The position numbers were made by a program, and so were the translations under genes. Below are positions 34,529 through 43,981 of a stretch of 64,000 bases of DNA, one piece after another. The notes beneath the pieces were generated by a model. The model was not told the origin of the DNA. It saw nothing but the letters and a program-made list of their open reading frames with translations, and ran no database searches. This DNA comes from VRUE01 sp963703335. GTDB lineage: Bacteria > Actinomycetota > Thermoleophilia > Solirubrobacterales > 70-9. The DNA is taken from positions 2,852,001-2,916,000 of the forward strand of contig OY969812.1 in the NCBI GenBank assembly GCA_963703335.1. The letters are read 5' to 3'. How positions within the stretch are numbered: the first letter of the stretch is position 1; every line of letters begins with the position of its first letter.

Positions 34529-35899
34529 TTGGCGGGCTCGCCGCTCGATGCCGTCTCCGTCGAGGACGCCTGGCCGCGCACCCGGCGGCCCTTGCCCTGG
34601 CTGCTGGCCGGCTTCGTGGCGGCGATCTTCCTCGTCCCGATCGACTCGGTTCACCTCAAGCTTCACCTTCCCTTCAGCTCGGATTTCGATCGCTTCTTCG
34701 TCGTCTCGATCGTCGCCGTCTGGGCGCTCGCCGGCCTGCTCGGGCGCGGCGACGGCATGGCCAGGCTGCGCCCGCGCGGCTGGGCGGTCGGCATGATTGC
34801 CTTCGTGCTGGTTGCGATTGCGAGCATCGCCGTAAACGTCGATCGCATCACCAACCTGGGGGAGTGGGACGTTGCGCAGAAACGAATGGCGATCCTGATT
34901 GGCCTACTCGCCGTCTTCGCGATCGTAAGCCTCACCCTACGGGTCGCCGAGCTGCGCTCTTTCTCCGTCCTAATCGTCGTCTTGGCTGTGATCACGGCGC
35001 TGGGCACGATCTACGAGGAGAGGACCGGCTACAACGTCTTCTACTCGACCGCGAGCGCCGCGCTCTCGCCGATCGCCAGCGTCGACCCAGCACCGACCAA
35101 CGTCAACCCCGACCTGACGCAGGCGCGTCCGATGATCGCCGGCCCGACCAGACACGCGCTCTCGGTGACCTCGATTCTCGGCATGGCCCTGCCCTTCGCA
35201 GTCGTCCTTGCGGCCATCGCGCCTGACGTGCGGCGCCGCCTGCTCTGGGGGGCTGCCGCCTGCATCATCATCGTCGGCGCTCTGCTCACCCAGCGCAAGT
35301 CGGGGGCCGTTGTGCCGGCCTTCGCACTGCTCGCCCTCTTCGCGATGCGACCACGCCAGTTCGTGCGTTTGGCGCCTTTCGCAATCGTTGCCCTAGTGCT
35401 GGCGCTTGTCGTCGCCCCCGGGACCTTTGGAGCGGTCGAAGAGCTCGGTGACGCGGGTGAAAGTAACTCGACGGCCGGGCGGACTTCCGACTACCCAGCG
35501 ATTCTTCCCGATCTGCTGACCAACCCGATCCTCGGCCGCGGCTACGGCACGCTGGACTCGATCCGCTCCGACACCTACCGCATCTTCGACAACGAGTACC
35601 TCGGGCAGGTCTACCAGGTTGGCGCGATCGGCCTGTTTGCCTTCCTCGCCCTGATCGTGACGCCACTCTTCGTCGTTCGCTCGGTGTTGCGCTCCGATAA
35701 CCCGTTGCGCGGACCGCCGGCACTGGCTGCCGGCGCGAGCTGCCTCGCATTCGGCGTGGCCACGGCTCTCTACGACATTCTCAGCTTCCCGCAGGCGCCC
35801 TACCTCTTCCTTTTTATGGCCGCGATCTGCACCTGCGCCGCCTCGGTGGAAGTGCCACTGGCACGGCCAGCGCCGGCCCTGCGGCCGCGGCCCGCCTAG
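34529..35899 (+). CDS. O-antigen ligase / Wzy polymerase-like membrane protein
   Basis: A 456-residue protein with about eleven hydrophobic helices. The N-terminal helix is PWLLAGFVAAIFLVPIDSV. A large extracytoplasmic loop (about residues 310-360) holds DYPAILPDLLTNPILGRGYG and TYRIFDNEYLGQVYQVG, which match the Wzy_C pattern of a GRGxG turn followed by DNxYL. It should join or polymerise undecaprenyl-linked oligosaccharides outside the membrane. The start is TTG 34529, one base after the previous stop. Genes 32139-35899 form one tight unit. Confidence 0.85.
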   Translation: MAGSPLDAVSVEDAWPRTRRPLPWLLAGFVAAIFLVPIDSVHLKLHLPFSSDFDRFFVVSIVAVWALAGLLGRGDGMARLRPRGWAVGMIAFVLVAIASIAVNVDRITNLGEWDVAQKRMAILIGLLAVFAIVSLTLRVAELRSFSVLIVVLAVITALGTIYEERTGYNVFYSTASAALSPIASVDPAPTNVNPDLTQARPMIAGPTRHALSVTSILGMALPFAVVLAAIAPDVRRRLLWGAAACIIIVGALLTQRKSGAVVPAFALLALFAMRPRQFVRLAPFAIVALVLALVVAPGTFGAVEELGDAGESNSTAGRTSDYPAILPDLLTNPILGRGYGTLDSIRSDTYRIFDNEYLGQVYQVGAIGLFAFLALIVTPLFVVRSVLRSDNPLRGPPALAAGASCLAFGVATALYDILSFPQAPYLFLFMAAICTCAASVEVPLARPAPALRPRPA

Positions 35900-35906
35900 G
35901 GTCTTT

Positions 35907-37130
35907 TCAGCCGGTCGGCCTGTAGCCGACCGCGAAGGGAAGGCCCCTGGGCTGGTAGTCGGGGCCGTCGCTCCATGACGCTCGCCAGCGGCGGATCGAG
36001 TGCGGCCCCCGCGCCGAGCCGTCGGTGGAGACGTTGTAGGCGTAGGTGCCCCATCGCTGTGCGCCTCCCTCGAAGCCGAGCGCAGCGCTGTCGCGGGCGT
36101 CGAAGATGTTGCGTTCGACCCTGTACCCGGAGCCGTCGGGAAAGCCGGGTTCGGCGCGGAAGATGCAGCCGTATTCTGAGCCGACGATCGTGTTGTGCCT
36201 GAACACCAGCCCGGCGGACTGGTACAGCTGGCAGGTGTAGCCGTCCGAATCGTGGTCGAAGAGGTTGTTGACGACGGAGACCTTGGCGAAGCGGCTCTCC
36301 GGGTAGGTCATCTGGAAGAGCAGCGATTGGCTCGTGCCGGTGCCGCGGGCGACGTTGTTCGTGAAGCTGATGTTCCTGCCGCCGGCGTATATCTGCCAGA
36401 GGTCCTGGTGTTCGGTGGGATGAGTGCCCGCCAGCGAGGGGCCGAGGAAGGTATTGCGGTCGACCGTCCAGTTGCGCGCCACGTCGGTTTGGATGTAGTC
36501 GGCGGCGAGGCGCTCGATCGTGTTCCCCCTGACGGTGAAGCCGTTCTGGACGCCGATCGACTTGATCCCGTAGCCGTTGTATGTGGACTGCGAGCCACGG
36601 TAGTCGATGTCGTGGATGTGGTTTCCCTCAATCAGCACTGCGTGGGTTGAGCCACCGAGGCTCGCATCGCCATAGAAGAAGATTCCCGCCTGGCCGGTGA
36701 TCTCGTTGTTGAGCAGCCGCACATGCGAGGCGGCGGGCCGAAAGGCGACCCCCCCGGTGAACTTGAGTTCCCGCAGACAGAGGAAGCGGGCGTTGTCAAA
36801 GGACAGCTCACCGGTGATCACTGCGCTTTCGCCGGGCACCGAGCGGAGGGTGACGAAGCGGTGCGCGTCGGTCGCGCCCGCGGGCACGCGGACACCCGGA
36901 TAACTGCCGCCCTGCAGGCAGAGGACCGCACTGGGCCGTGCGCGGGCGAGAGCGTTGGCAAGGTTGGCGCCGGGCGCCAGGGTCTTGGTGCAGCTCGGGC
37001 CCGCGAAGATCAGCCGGCCCGACTTGCTGTCCGCATCACCCGGCGAGAGCCCGCACCCCAGCATCGCCACGGCGAGGAGGACGGGCACCGCCATCGACCA
37101 GCGGACCCTTCGCTTGCGCGCTCGACTCAT
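35907..37130 (-). CDS. Exported right-handed beta-helix protein
   Basis: A 407-residue protein with an N-terminal signal (RWSMAVPVLLAVAMLGCGLS) whose cysteine could be a lipoprotein site, though the lipobox is imperfect. From about residue 95 onward the sequence cycles through short strands with asparagine ladders: VRLLNNEITGQ, VLIEGNHIHDI, FTVRGNTIERL, WTVDRNTFLG, ISFTNNVARG, VSVVNNLFDHDSD, LVFRHNTIVG and YRVERNIFDAR. This is the parallel beta-helix pattern of pectate-lyase-like and glycan-acting proteins. No catalytic residues can be assigned. It converges on the ligase-like gene with 7 bases between stops, and probably acts on the surface glycan. Confidence 0.85.
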   Translation of the reverse strand: MSRARKRRVRWSMAVPVLLAVAMLGCGLSPGDADSKSGRLIFAGPSCTKTLAPGANLANALARARPSAVLCLQGGSYPGVRVPAGATDAHRFVTLRSVPGESAVITGELSFDNARFLCLRELKFTGGVAFRPAASHVRLLNNEITGQAGIFFYGDASLGGSTHAVLIEGNHIHDIDYRGSQSTYNGYGIKSIGVQNGFTVRGNTIERLAADYIQTDVARNWTVDRNTFLGPSLAGTHPTEHQDLWQIYAGGRNISFTNNVARGTGTSQSLLFQMTYPESRFAKVSVVNNLFDHDSDGYTCQLYQSAGLVFRHNTIVGSEYGCIFRAEPGFPDGSGYRVERNIFDARDSAALGFEGGAQRWGTYAYNVSTDGSARGPHSIRRWRASWSDGPDYQPRGLPFAVGYRPTG

Positions 37131-37169
37131 CTAGCCGGCAAGCTTAGTGCGCCCGTGCGGCGCTCCGGA

Positions 37170-39578
37170 CTACCAGTTGACGCCGGAGGGCTTGCGGTAC
37201 CCGATCGGTTCCTGGCCGGCCGGGTTGCAGTTGCTCGAAGTGCAGTTTCCGGCCGAATCGAGGGTAACCAGCGAGCCCTGGCCCCAGAGGTTGGCCGAGA
37301 ACACAGCTGCGGCCGATGACCCGTCCTGGGCGAAGCCGCCATCCGGATCCACCGCGATGTTGCGTTCGACCAGGTTGCCCGAGCCCGAATCGCAATCCCA
37401 CTCGAAGCCGGGGAAGCTGGTGAACTCCTGACCGCCGTCGGTCCAGGTGTTGCGGCGAATCGTGATGTTCGAACGCGAGGTGCCGCCGGTGCCGAGGCCG
37501 CAGATCTCGGTGCGGCCCCGCGCGCTCTGGATCAGGTTGTTTTCGTAGAGCACCGAGTTGGTGGTGCCGCCGTGGATGTAGGTGCTGCCGGCATTGTTGG
37601 TGATCCCGCCTTCGTAGTAGCCCTGATGGTGGATCCAGTTGTTGGTGATCCGCAGGTTGGGGCCGTTGCCGACGATCTGGATGTTGTCGGAGTGCTCATC
37701 GGAGTCGGAATTGGCGCCCACCGGGCCGATCTCGTTGCGGTCGATCAGGACGTTGGCGCCGTTGGTTCCCTGGAAGCCGTCGGCGGCGATGTCGTGCACC
37801 CTGTTGCCGACGAACTGAAGTCCGTTGGTGGCGCCGTAGCAGCGGCAGCCGTAGCCGGTGTTGCCGGAGCTGTCGGCCTTGGTCCAGCCGATGTCGTTGT
37901 TGCGGATGATGACGTTGTTGCTTTCGTCCGGCATGAAGATCAGCTGGTCGTAGACGCGGTTGGCCTGGGTGCCGCCAATCGTCGAGTCTTCGATCACGGT
38001 GCGATGTCCACCGCGGATCGTGACCGAGCGGAAGCGGGCGGAGTCGATTGTCAGGTCGGTGGTGCCGCTGATTTCGAGCTGGCCCATCGAGCCGCCTTCG
38101 GTCGAGATAACGACGCCGGAGCGGTTGCCCATGTTGTTGAAGTTGACGTCGCCGAGTGCGGCTGTGACGCAGACGTCTTTGCCGGAGGAGACTGCGCTGG
38201 TGAGGGCGCTGACCGCGGTTACGTTGGTGGCCCCTGAGACGCAGGAGTTGCCAGGCGGGGGAGGGGGCGGAGGCGGAGGCGTAGTTTCTTCCTGTTGGAC
38301 GGTCCAGGTCCAGCTCGCTGGGCTGGCATCGGTGTTGCCGGTGCCATCGGTTGCACGCACGTTGAAGGTGTGGCTGCCGAGGGCGAGACCGGAGTAGGAC
38401 TTCGGCGTCGCGCAGGCGGACCAGGAGGATCCGTCGAGTTGGCAGGCGAAGGTCGAGCCGGCCTCGCTCGAGGAGAAGGAGAAGCTGGCGCTGGTGGCGG
38501 TAGTACTGCTGCCCGGTGTCGAGCCGATCGTGGTGTTTGGCGGAGTTGTGTCGGCTTCTGGCGTGATGGTGAACGATTTCTTGTCCGCGTCGCTGGCGCC
38601 GTCAGCGCTCTGCACCCCAAGCTCGACGTACTTGGTGCCAACTGATTCGAAGGTGAAGTCGACTTTGCAGCCGGTGCGGGTCTGATAGACGACGCTTCCA
38701 TCCTGGTTCTCGAATGACCAGGTGCAGCTGAGCTGAGAGGTCCCCGTCGAGGCCGTGCCGTCCAGTACGACTGGGTCATTGACCACCGCGTTCGCCGGTG
38801 GCGTCCAGATTGCGGTGGCCTCAGGGCTATCGGGCGGCGGCGACGTGGCTTCGACCGTCCACGAGTAGGTGGCGGGAGTGGAGTCGACGTTGGCCGACGG
38901 ATCGGTGGCGCGCACCGAGAAAAGGTGTGTGCCGACCGCGATGCCAGAGTAGGTCTTGGGGGATGAGCAAGAGGACCAGGCAGCGCTTTCAAGACGACAC
39001 TCGAAGGTAGAGCCCGCCTCGGTAGAGGTAAAAGAGAAGCTGGCGCTGGTGGACTGCGTGGTGGCAGCGGGGCCGCCAGTCACCTGTGTGTTCGGCGCAG
39101 TGGTGTCGGTCGGGGGAGGAGTGGGTGACGGTTCGGAAGGAGAAGGTTGGGGCGTGGGGACGCTTGCCGGGTCGCGTGGATCTGAGCCCGCTGTGATCTC
39201 GTCCCCGTCGCCAACGCCATCGCCGTCGCTGTCTGCCTTGCGCGGGTCGGTCTTGGTGCGGTAGGCCTCCGTCCAGTCGGAGAGCCCATCGCCGTCAGTA
39301 TCGGCCCTGCGGGGGTTCGTCTTGGTCCGGTTAATCTCGGTCCAGTTGGTCAGGCCGTCGCGATCGCTGTCCTTTGCGGCGCTCTTGATCTGCGGCGCGG
39401 CTACTCCCTGCTGAAGTTCTGTGAGCTTCGCCATGACTTCGGACTTTGTACCTAGTCCCGGAAAGATGGCGAACGCCCCGGCAAATGACTGAAGGCCCGC
39501 GAGCACCACCACCGCGGCAACAAGAAGAGTCGTTCCTACAAAACGGCGGGATCTCGCAGTGCGGAGGCGGTTTGGCAT
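37170..39578 (-). CDS. Exported TSP3-repeat / Ig-like / beta-helix protein
   Basis: An 802-residue modular protein. Residues 13-38 are a signal or anchor helix. Residues about 65-135 hold three calcium-binding thrombospondin type 3 repeats (DSDRDGLTNWTE, DTDGDGLSDWTE, DSDGDGVGDGDE). Two Ig-like modules follow (FECRLESAAWSSCSSPKTYS and FACQLDGSSWSACATPKSYS), with a PKD-like segment between them. Residues about 440-800 are a parallel beta-helix (VLIDRNEIGPV, LRITNNWIHHQ, SVLYENNLIQS). The Ig-like modules are the same type as the array in the giant protein starting at 55808. The protein probably binds calcium and a glycan at the surface. Confidence 0.85.
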   Translation of the reverse strand: MPNRLRTARSRRFVGTTLLVAAVVVLAGLQSFAGAFAIFPGLGTKSEVMAKLTELQQGVAAPQIKSAAKDSDRDGLTNWTEINRTKTNPRRADTDGDGLSDWTEAYRTKTDPRKADSDGDGVGDGDEITAGSDPRDPASVPTPQPSPSEPSPTPPPTDTTAPNTQVTGGPAATTQSTSASFSFTSTEAGSTFECRLESAAWSSCSSPKTYSGIAVGTHLFSVRATDPSANVDSTPATYSWTVEATSPPPDSPEATAIWTPPANAVVNDPVVLDGTASTGTSQLSCTWSFENQDGSVVYQTRTGCKVDFTFESVGTKYVELGVQSADGASDADKKSFTITPEADTTPPNTTIGSTPGSSTTATSASFSFSSSEAGSTFACQLDGSSWSACATPKSYSGLALGSHTFNVRATDGTGNTDASPASWTWTVQQEETTPPPPPPPPPGNSCVSGATNVTAVSALTSAVSSGKDVCVTAALGDVNFNNMGNRSGVVISTEGGSMGQLEISGTTDLTIDSARFRSVTIRGGHRTVIEDSTIGGTQANRVYDQLIFMPDESNNVIIRNNDIGWTKADSSGNTGYGCRCYGATNGLQFVGNRVHDIAADGFQGTNGANVLIDRNEIGPVGANSDSDEHSDNIQIVGNGPNLRITNNWIHHQGYYEGGITNNAGSTYIHGGTTNSVLYENNLIQSARGRTEICGLGTGGTSRSNITIRRNTWTDGGQEFTSFPGFEWDCDSGSGNLVERNIAVDPDGGFAQDGSSAAAVFSANLWGQGSLVTLDSAGNCTSSNCNPAGQEPIGYRKPSGVNW

Positions 39579-39708
39579 GCGCGACTTATCGGTGTCAGCT
39601 CATCCTCGAATAGATCAAATCGGTAAATCGTGGACGTTCGTATGAAGACAGGTTTCCCAGTTACGGCCCCTGCGAAACGTCGAGTTTCTCTTCCTGCTGG
39701 TGGAAAGG

Positions 39709-41004
39709 CTACTCCGTGCCGGCGGTTGCGGCGTTGCCGGCTCGCTGCCTTGCCGCGGCCCGCCGGCGTGCTCGCCCGGGCGTGAGCAGCCTGCCCAGCG
39801 TCTCGATGCGACTTTCGCGTACGGGGCCCATCTCCAAGGCCCGTGCATAGGCCGCCAAAAGTGCCTGCTCCTGATGGACCCAGGCCAGAAACCCTTCGGC
39901 TCGGCGGCGTCCTGCGCGGCCCATCTCGGAGCGCCGCTCGGGGTCGTCAAGCAGCCCGGAGACCAGCGCGGCGAAGCCGGCGTGATCCTCCGGCGCGGCG
40001 AATACCGCGGCGTCCCCGGCCCCTATCCGCGACTCGGCGAGGTCGTAAGAAACAATCGGCTGCGACATCGCCATGTACTCGGAGATCTTGACCATCGAGG
40101 AGATGTCGTTGAGGGGCGTCTTCGGGTCGGGTGCGAGGCAGACGTCAGCGCTCGAGAGGACCCTGCCGATCGTGGCGTGCTCCACCCACCCCATGAACTC
40201 GACACAGTTCTCGAGGCCGAGTTCCACAGCGAGCGCTCGCATTCGTTCCAGCTCGCTGCCGTCGCCCATGAAAGCTGCGTGCCAATCCTGTCGGGTCAGG
40301 TTCAGCTTGGCCAATGCGAGCAGGGCTTGGTCGACGCCGTCCTGCGGGCCCATCACGCCGGCGTAGGCGAGCAGGTATTGCTTGCCGCGCTTGTAGGACG
40401 GATCGGGCGGAGTGGGGAGGAAGCGATCAAGGTCGGGGCCGGTGCGCACCACGAACACGTCATCGGGGTCCCTGCCACCGCGTTCGATCGCAATGCGCCG
40501 GTAGGAATCGTTCACCGATTGCACCACGTCGGCGCTGCGGAAGGCGACCTGCTCGCCGGCGAGTGTGAGCCGCTGGAGCAAGCCCGGCCCGAAACGGGTT
40601 AGGTAGAGCTCCGGAGTGAGGTCGTGGTGGTCGAAGATGAAACGCGAGCCACGGCGGCGCAGGCTGAGCGCGGCAAGCAGTAGGAAGTCCGGGGGGCTGC
40701 AAGCGTGGACGATGTCGAAATCACCTTCGCGGGCCAGGCGGCGAGCGAGCCGGCGTATGTTGCGCAGTGCGGACAAGTACTCCAGTACATAGCTGGCCGG
40801 ACTACCGCTGGCGTGACGGGGCACGTAACGGTGAATCGCCACGCCTTCGATTTCTTCGAACTCCTCGCGCTCGCGCCCATCGAGGGTCGGGCAGATGACG
40901 TTGACGTCATAACCGGCACGCGCAAGGGCCATGCTCTGGTTCCAGACGTGCCTGTCATGGGGGAGCGCCTCGTTCTGGAGCAGGATCAGGATGCGGCGTT
41001 GCAC
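39709..41004 (-). CDS. Glycosyltransferase family 4
   Basis: A 431-residue GT-B enzyme. The N-terminal part starts VQRRILILLQNEALPHDRHV and includes VICPTLDGREREEFEEIEGV; the C-terminal part has the nucleotide-sugar site LSSADVCLAPDPKTPLNDIS and VKISEYMAMSQPIVSYDLAE, with the GT4 glutamate. The start is taken as GTG 41004, because GGAGGT lies 4 bases before it and the conserved fold begins there; a longer frame to 41058 would overlap the next gene. The last 30 residues are Arg/Ala-rich. It transfers a sugar during glycan assembly; the specificity is unknown. Confidence 0.88.
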   Translation of the reverse strand: MQRRILILLQNEALPHDRHVWNQSMALARAGYDVNVICPTLDGREREEFEEIEGVAIHRYVPRHASGSPASYVLEYLSALRNIRRLARRLAREGDFDIVHACSPPDFLLLAALSLRRRGSRFIFDHHDLTPELYLTRFGPGLLQRLTLAGEQVAFRSADVVQSVNDSYRRIAIERGGRDPDDVFVVRTGPDLDRFLPTPPDPSYKRGKQYLLAYAGVMGPQDGVDQALLALAKLNLTRQDWHAAFMGDGSELERMRALAVELGLENCVEFMGWVEHATIGRVLSSADVCLAPDPKTPLNDISSMVKISEYMAMSQPIVSYDLAESRIGAGDAAVFAAPEDHAGFAALVSGLLDDPERRSEMGRAGRRRAEGFLAWVHQEQALLAAYARALEMGPVRESRIETLGRLLTPGRARRRAAARQRAGNAATAGTE

Positions 41005-41032
41005 GCTCACCTCCAACCAACGTTCGGCGACT

Positions 41033-41995
41033 TCACGAAGTTGCGGGGTTGGCCGCACCCATGGCGTATGGCCCGAGCGGCGGCGGGGAGCCGAAGATCA
41101 CGCGCAACCCGGCCCACTCGGCGCGCACCCGCTCCCGCGCCGCCGGGCGCACCAGCGCGGGCAAGCCAAACACCCCGATGCGGATGAAGTGGCCGAGCGC
41201 CAGCGCGGCGCGGATCGCCGCCCGTCGGCCGGCGCCGTAATGCTTCTTCGCGAAGAGCAGGCGAGAGTGGCTGAGCTGTGCCATCAGGTCGCCCCGTGAG
41301 CGCTTGCCGGCGTGGTGGGTTATCTCGATAACCGGGAGATGGGCGACGGGCCAATCGGCCTGCCAAAAGCGATAGCACCAGTCGATCTCCTCCGAATAGA
41401 GAAAAAAGCGGGTGTCCATGGGCCCAACCGCCCGCACCGCCTCGCGGCGCGCGATCAAAAAGGCGCCGACCAACCAGTCGGCCGCTGTCTCGCGGTTGTA
41501 TGAGGTGGGGCGGGTTTCGAGCTCCTGAAAGCTTCGCAGGACTGGCCAATAGGCTGCGAACAGCGACTCACCAAGGCTGCGCAGGGGAGAGGGGAAGCGC
41601 CGGATCGACGCCTGCAGTTCACCGCCCGTGCCGCGCTGCACGACGCTGGCCATGCCTAGACCCGGGCGCTCGTCCATCGCCGCGACCAGTTCGCCAAGGT
41701 CACCTTGGAGAACCTCCACGTCTGGGTTAAGAAGCAGGACGTAGCGGCCCTGGGTGACCTCCAGGGCGACGTTGTTGGAGGCCGCGAAGCCGCGGTTCTC
41801 ACGCCGGAAGATGCGCACGTCGTCGAACTCGCGCTCGATCGCGTCGGGCGTGCCGTCGCTGGAGCCAGCGTCGACGACGAGCCACTCCACCGAGGCCGCG
41901 CCGAGTGCCGCTCGCGCCGAGCGAAGCGTCCTCAGCGCCATCTCCCTGCCGTTGTGGGTGACGATGACGATTGAGAGGTCGGGCCGGGCGTTCAT
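41033..41995 (-). CDS. Glycosyltransferase family 2, rhamnosyltransferase-like
   Basis: A 320-residue GT-A enzyme: LSIVIVTHNGREMALRTLRS at the N-terminus, the first acidic site in VVDAGSSDGTP, and the metal-binding DxD-like VLLLNPDVEV. A later FLYSEEIDWCYRFWQADW segment is typical of WbbL-type rhamnosyltransferases (EExDWxxR). The C-terminal helices (IRAALALGHFIRIGVFGLPA) may associate with the membrane. It lies 28 bases upstream of the GT4 gene on the same strand. Donor and acceptor are not shown by the sequence. Confidence 0.9.
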   Translation of the reverse strand: MNARPDLSIVIVTHNGREMALRTLRSARAALGAASVEWLVVDAGSSDGTPDAIEREFDDVRIFRRENRGFAASNNVALEVTQGRYVLLLNPDVEVLQGDLGELVAAMDERPGLGMASVVQRGTGGELQASIRRFPSPLRSLGESLFAAYWPVLRSFQELETRPTSYNRETAADWLVGAFLIARREAVRAVGPMDTRFFLYSEEIDWCYRFWQADWPVAHLPVIEITHHAGKRSRGDLMAQLSHSRLLFAKKHYGAGRRAAIRAALALGHFIRIGVFGLPALVRPAARERVRAEWAGLRVIFGSPPPLGPYAMGAANPATS

Positions 41996-42064
41996 CGGGC
42001 GCTAGTCAAAGCGGCGGTCGGTCCGCTCGAAGCCGCGAGTCGCGGGTCGATCGAGCGGGCTGTC

Positions 42065-43981
42065 CTAGGCGGCGACAGCATCGAGCTCGGGGGTTGGGGT
42101 GGCGAGCGATTGCGCCCAGAGCTCGAGCGCGAGCAGCGCCCAAAGTTGGCGCCCGTTATCGGCCCGGCCACCGACGTGGGCGTCGATTAGCGCTTCCACC
42201 TCGGTCGCACGCGTCCAGCCGCGCTCGCAACTCGCGGGGTCGAGCAGCACTTCGCGCATGAAGGGCGCCAGGTCGGTACGCAGCCAACGGGCGACGGGGA
42301 GTTCGAAGCCCTGCTTGGGGCCATCGAGGACCGCCTCGGGCAGCCAGCCCCGCAGGGCGCTCTTGAGCGACACCTTGCGCCGCAGGCCTCGCGCCTTGTA
42401 GCGCGGGGGGATCGATGCGGCGAGTTCCATGAACTCGTGGTCGAGCAGCGGAGATCGGGCCTCGAGCGAGTAGGCCATCGTCGCGATGTCAATCTTGGTC
42501 AGGAGGTCATCGGGCAGGTAAACGGCAGCGTCGATCTCGAGCAGCTGGTCGAGCAGGTCGGCGCCGCTTGCCTCGCGCCAAGGACCGAGCAGCACCTCGT
42601 CTGGGTCGGGCTCGGTGGCGAGCGAGTGGCGGAAGTCGGGGGCGTAAAGCGCCGCCCGGGCATCGGCGTCGAACATGCTCATCTGTCGCAGGTAGCGCTC
42701 CTCGCGCCCGCCCGCAAGACGGCTGAGGAAACGGCTCGCGCGGCTGCGCAGCGCCGCGGTCTCGGTGCTCGTGCCGGCCCTCGCTGCGGCATTCGCCAGG
42801 CTGTCACGCAGCGCCCGGGGCAGCCATTCGAAGCGGGCTGCGAGCAGGTTCGAGGTGTAGCGCTGATAGCCGGCGAAGCTCTCGTCGCCGCCGTCGCCGT
42901 TGAGGGCGACCGTGACGTGCTCGCGGGCCAGCTGGGCCAAGTAAAAGCAAGGCAGTGCCGAGTGGTCGGCGAACGGCTCGCCGTAGTGGCGCACCAGCTT
43001 GGGCAGCAGCTCGACCGCATTGGGCTCGACGATGAGCTCGTGGTGGTCGGTGGCAAAGTGCTCGGCGACCAGGCGCGCCCGCGGCAGCTCGTTGACGGCG
43101 TCGTCGGCGAAGCCGATTGAGAACGTCTTCACCGGCTCGGCGGACTGTTCGGCCATCGCCGCGACCACGGCCGAGGAATCGATCCCGCCCGAGAGGAAGG
43201 CGCCGACGGGCACGTCGCTGACCAATCTGCGACCGACAGCGCGGCGCAGCGAAGCGCGGATCTCCTCCTCGAGCTCGGCGACGTCGCTCACGGCGCGCTT
43301 GCGCGAGTAATCGAGCCGCCAGTAGCGCTCGGTCCTCAGCACCCCGTCCTCGAAGAAGAGCATGTGAGCAGGGGGGAGCTTGCGAACGGCCCGGTAGGCA
43401 CACTGGGGCGCTGGCACGTAGCCGAAGGAGAGGTAGGCATCGATCGCGGCCGGGTCGATATCGCGGGGCACGGCCGGGTCCTGCATTAGCGCCGCCAGCT
43501 CGGAGGCGAAGCTGAGCACGCCGCCGCGCAGGCAGTAGAAGAGCGGCTTCTTGCCGACTCGGTCGCGGGCGAGGAAGAGGCGCTGCTGGTTGGCGTCCCA
43601 GAGGGCGAAGGAGAACATTCCCTTGAGGCGGGAGAGGCAGCCAGCCGGGCCGTATTCCTCGTAGAGGTGGGCGATCACCTCGGTGTCGCCTTCGTTGCGC
43701 AGCCGGTGCCCGGCGCGCTGCAGCTGTTCGCGCAATTCGGCGTAGTTGTAGATCTCGCCGTTGAGGACGACGGCAATCGAGCCGTCCTCGTTGTAGATCG
43801 GTTGATCCCCGCCCTCGATGTCGATGATCCGCAGGCGCTGGATGCCGAGGCCGACGGCGCCGGCGACGTGCAGGCCCAGCGCATCGGGGCCGCGGTGCTC
43901 CTGGGCCGCGCACATCCGCGCGATCAGCCCCCGCTCGACCGCGCTGCCGTCGGAGCGCACCTGGCCGGCGATACCGCACAT
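42065..43981 (-). CDS. asnB: Asparagine synthase (glutamine-hydrolysing)
   Basis: A 638-residue AsnB-type enzyme. MCGIAGQVRSDGS starts with the catalytic Cys2 after Met removal, followed by AQEHRGPDA and VVLNGEIYNYAELR of the glutaminase domain. The synthetase domain has the PP-loop VGAFLSGGIDSSAVVAAMAE. The start ATG 43981 overlaps the preceding stop (ATGA); a frame open upstream to 44455 is not coding. AsnB-like proteins in glycan loci often amidate sugar acids rather than make free asparagine, so that role is possible. The C-terminus (WAQSLATPTPELDAVAA) is normal. Confidence 0.94.
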   Translation of the reverse strand: MCGIAGQVRSDGSAVERGLIARMCAAQEHRGPDALGLHVAGAVGLGIQRLRIIDIEGGDQPIYNEDGSIAVVLNGEIYNYAELREQLQRAGHRLRNEGDTEVIAHLYEEYGPAGCLSRLKGMFSFALWDANQQRLFLARDRVGKKPLFYCLRGGVLSFASELAALMQDPAVPRDIDPAAIDAYLSFGYVPAPQCAYRAVRKLPPAHMLFFEDGVLRTERYWRLDYSRKRAVSDVAELEEEIRASLRRAVGRRLVSDVPVGAFLSGGIDSSAVVAAMAEQSAEPVKTFSIGFADDAVNELPRARLVAEHFATDHHELIVEPNAVELLPKLVRHYGEPFADHSALPCFYLAQLAREHVTVALNGDGGDESFAGYQRYTSNLLAARFEWLPRALRDSLANAAARAGTSTETAALRSRASRFLSRLAGGREERYLRQMSMFDADARAALYAPDFRHSLATEPDPDEVLLGPWREASGADLLDQLLEIDAAVYLPDDLLTKIDIATMAYSLEARSPLLDHEFMELAASIPPRYKARGLRRKVSLKSALRGWLPEAVLDGPKQGFELPVARWLRTDLAPFMREVLLDPASCERGWTRATEVEALIDAHVGGRADNGRQLWALLALELWAQSLATPTPELDAVAA

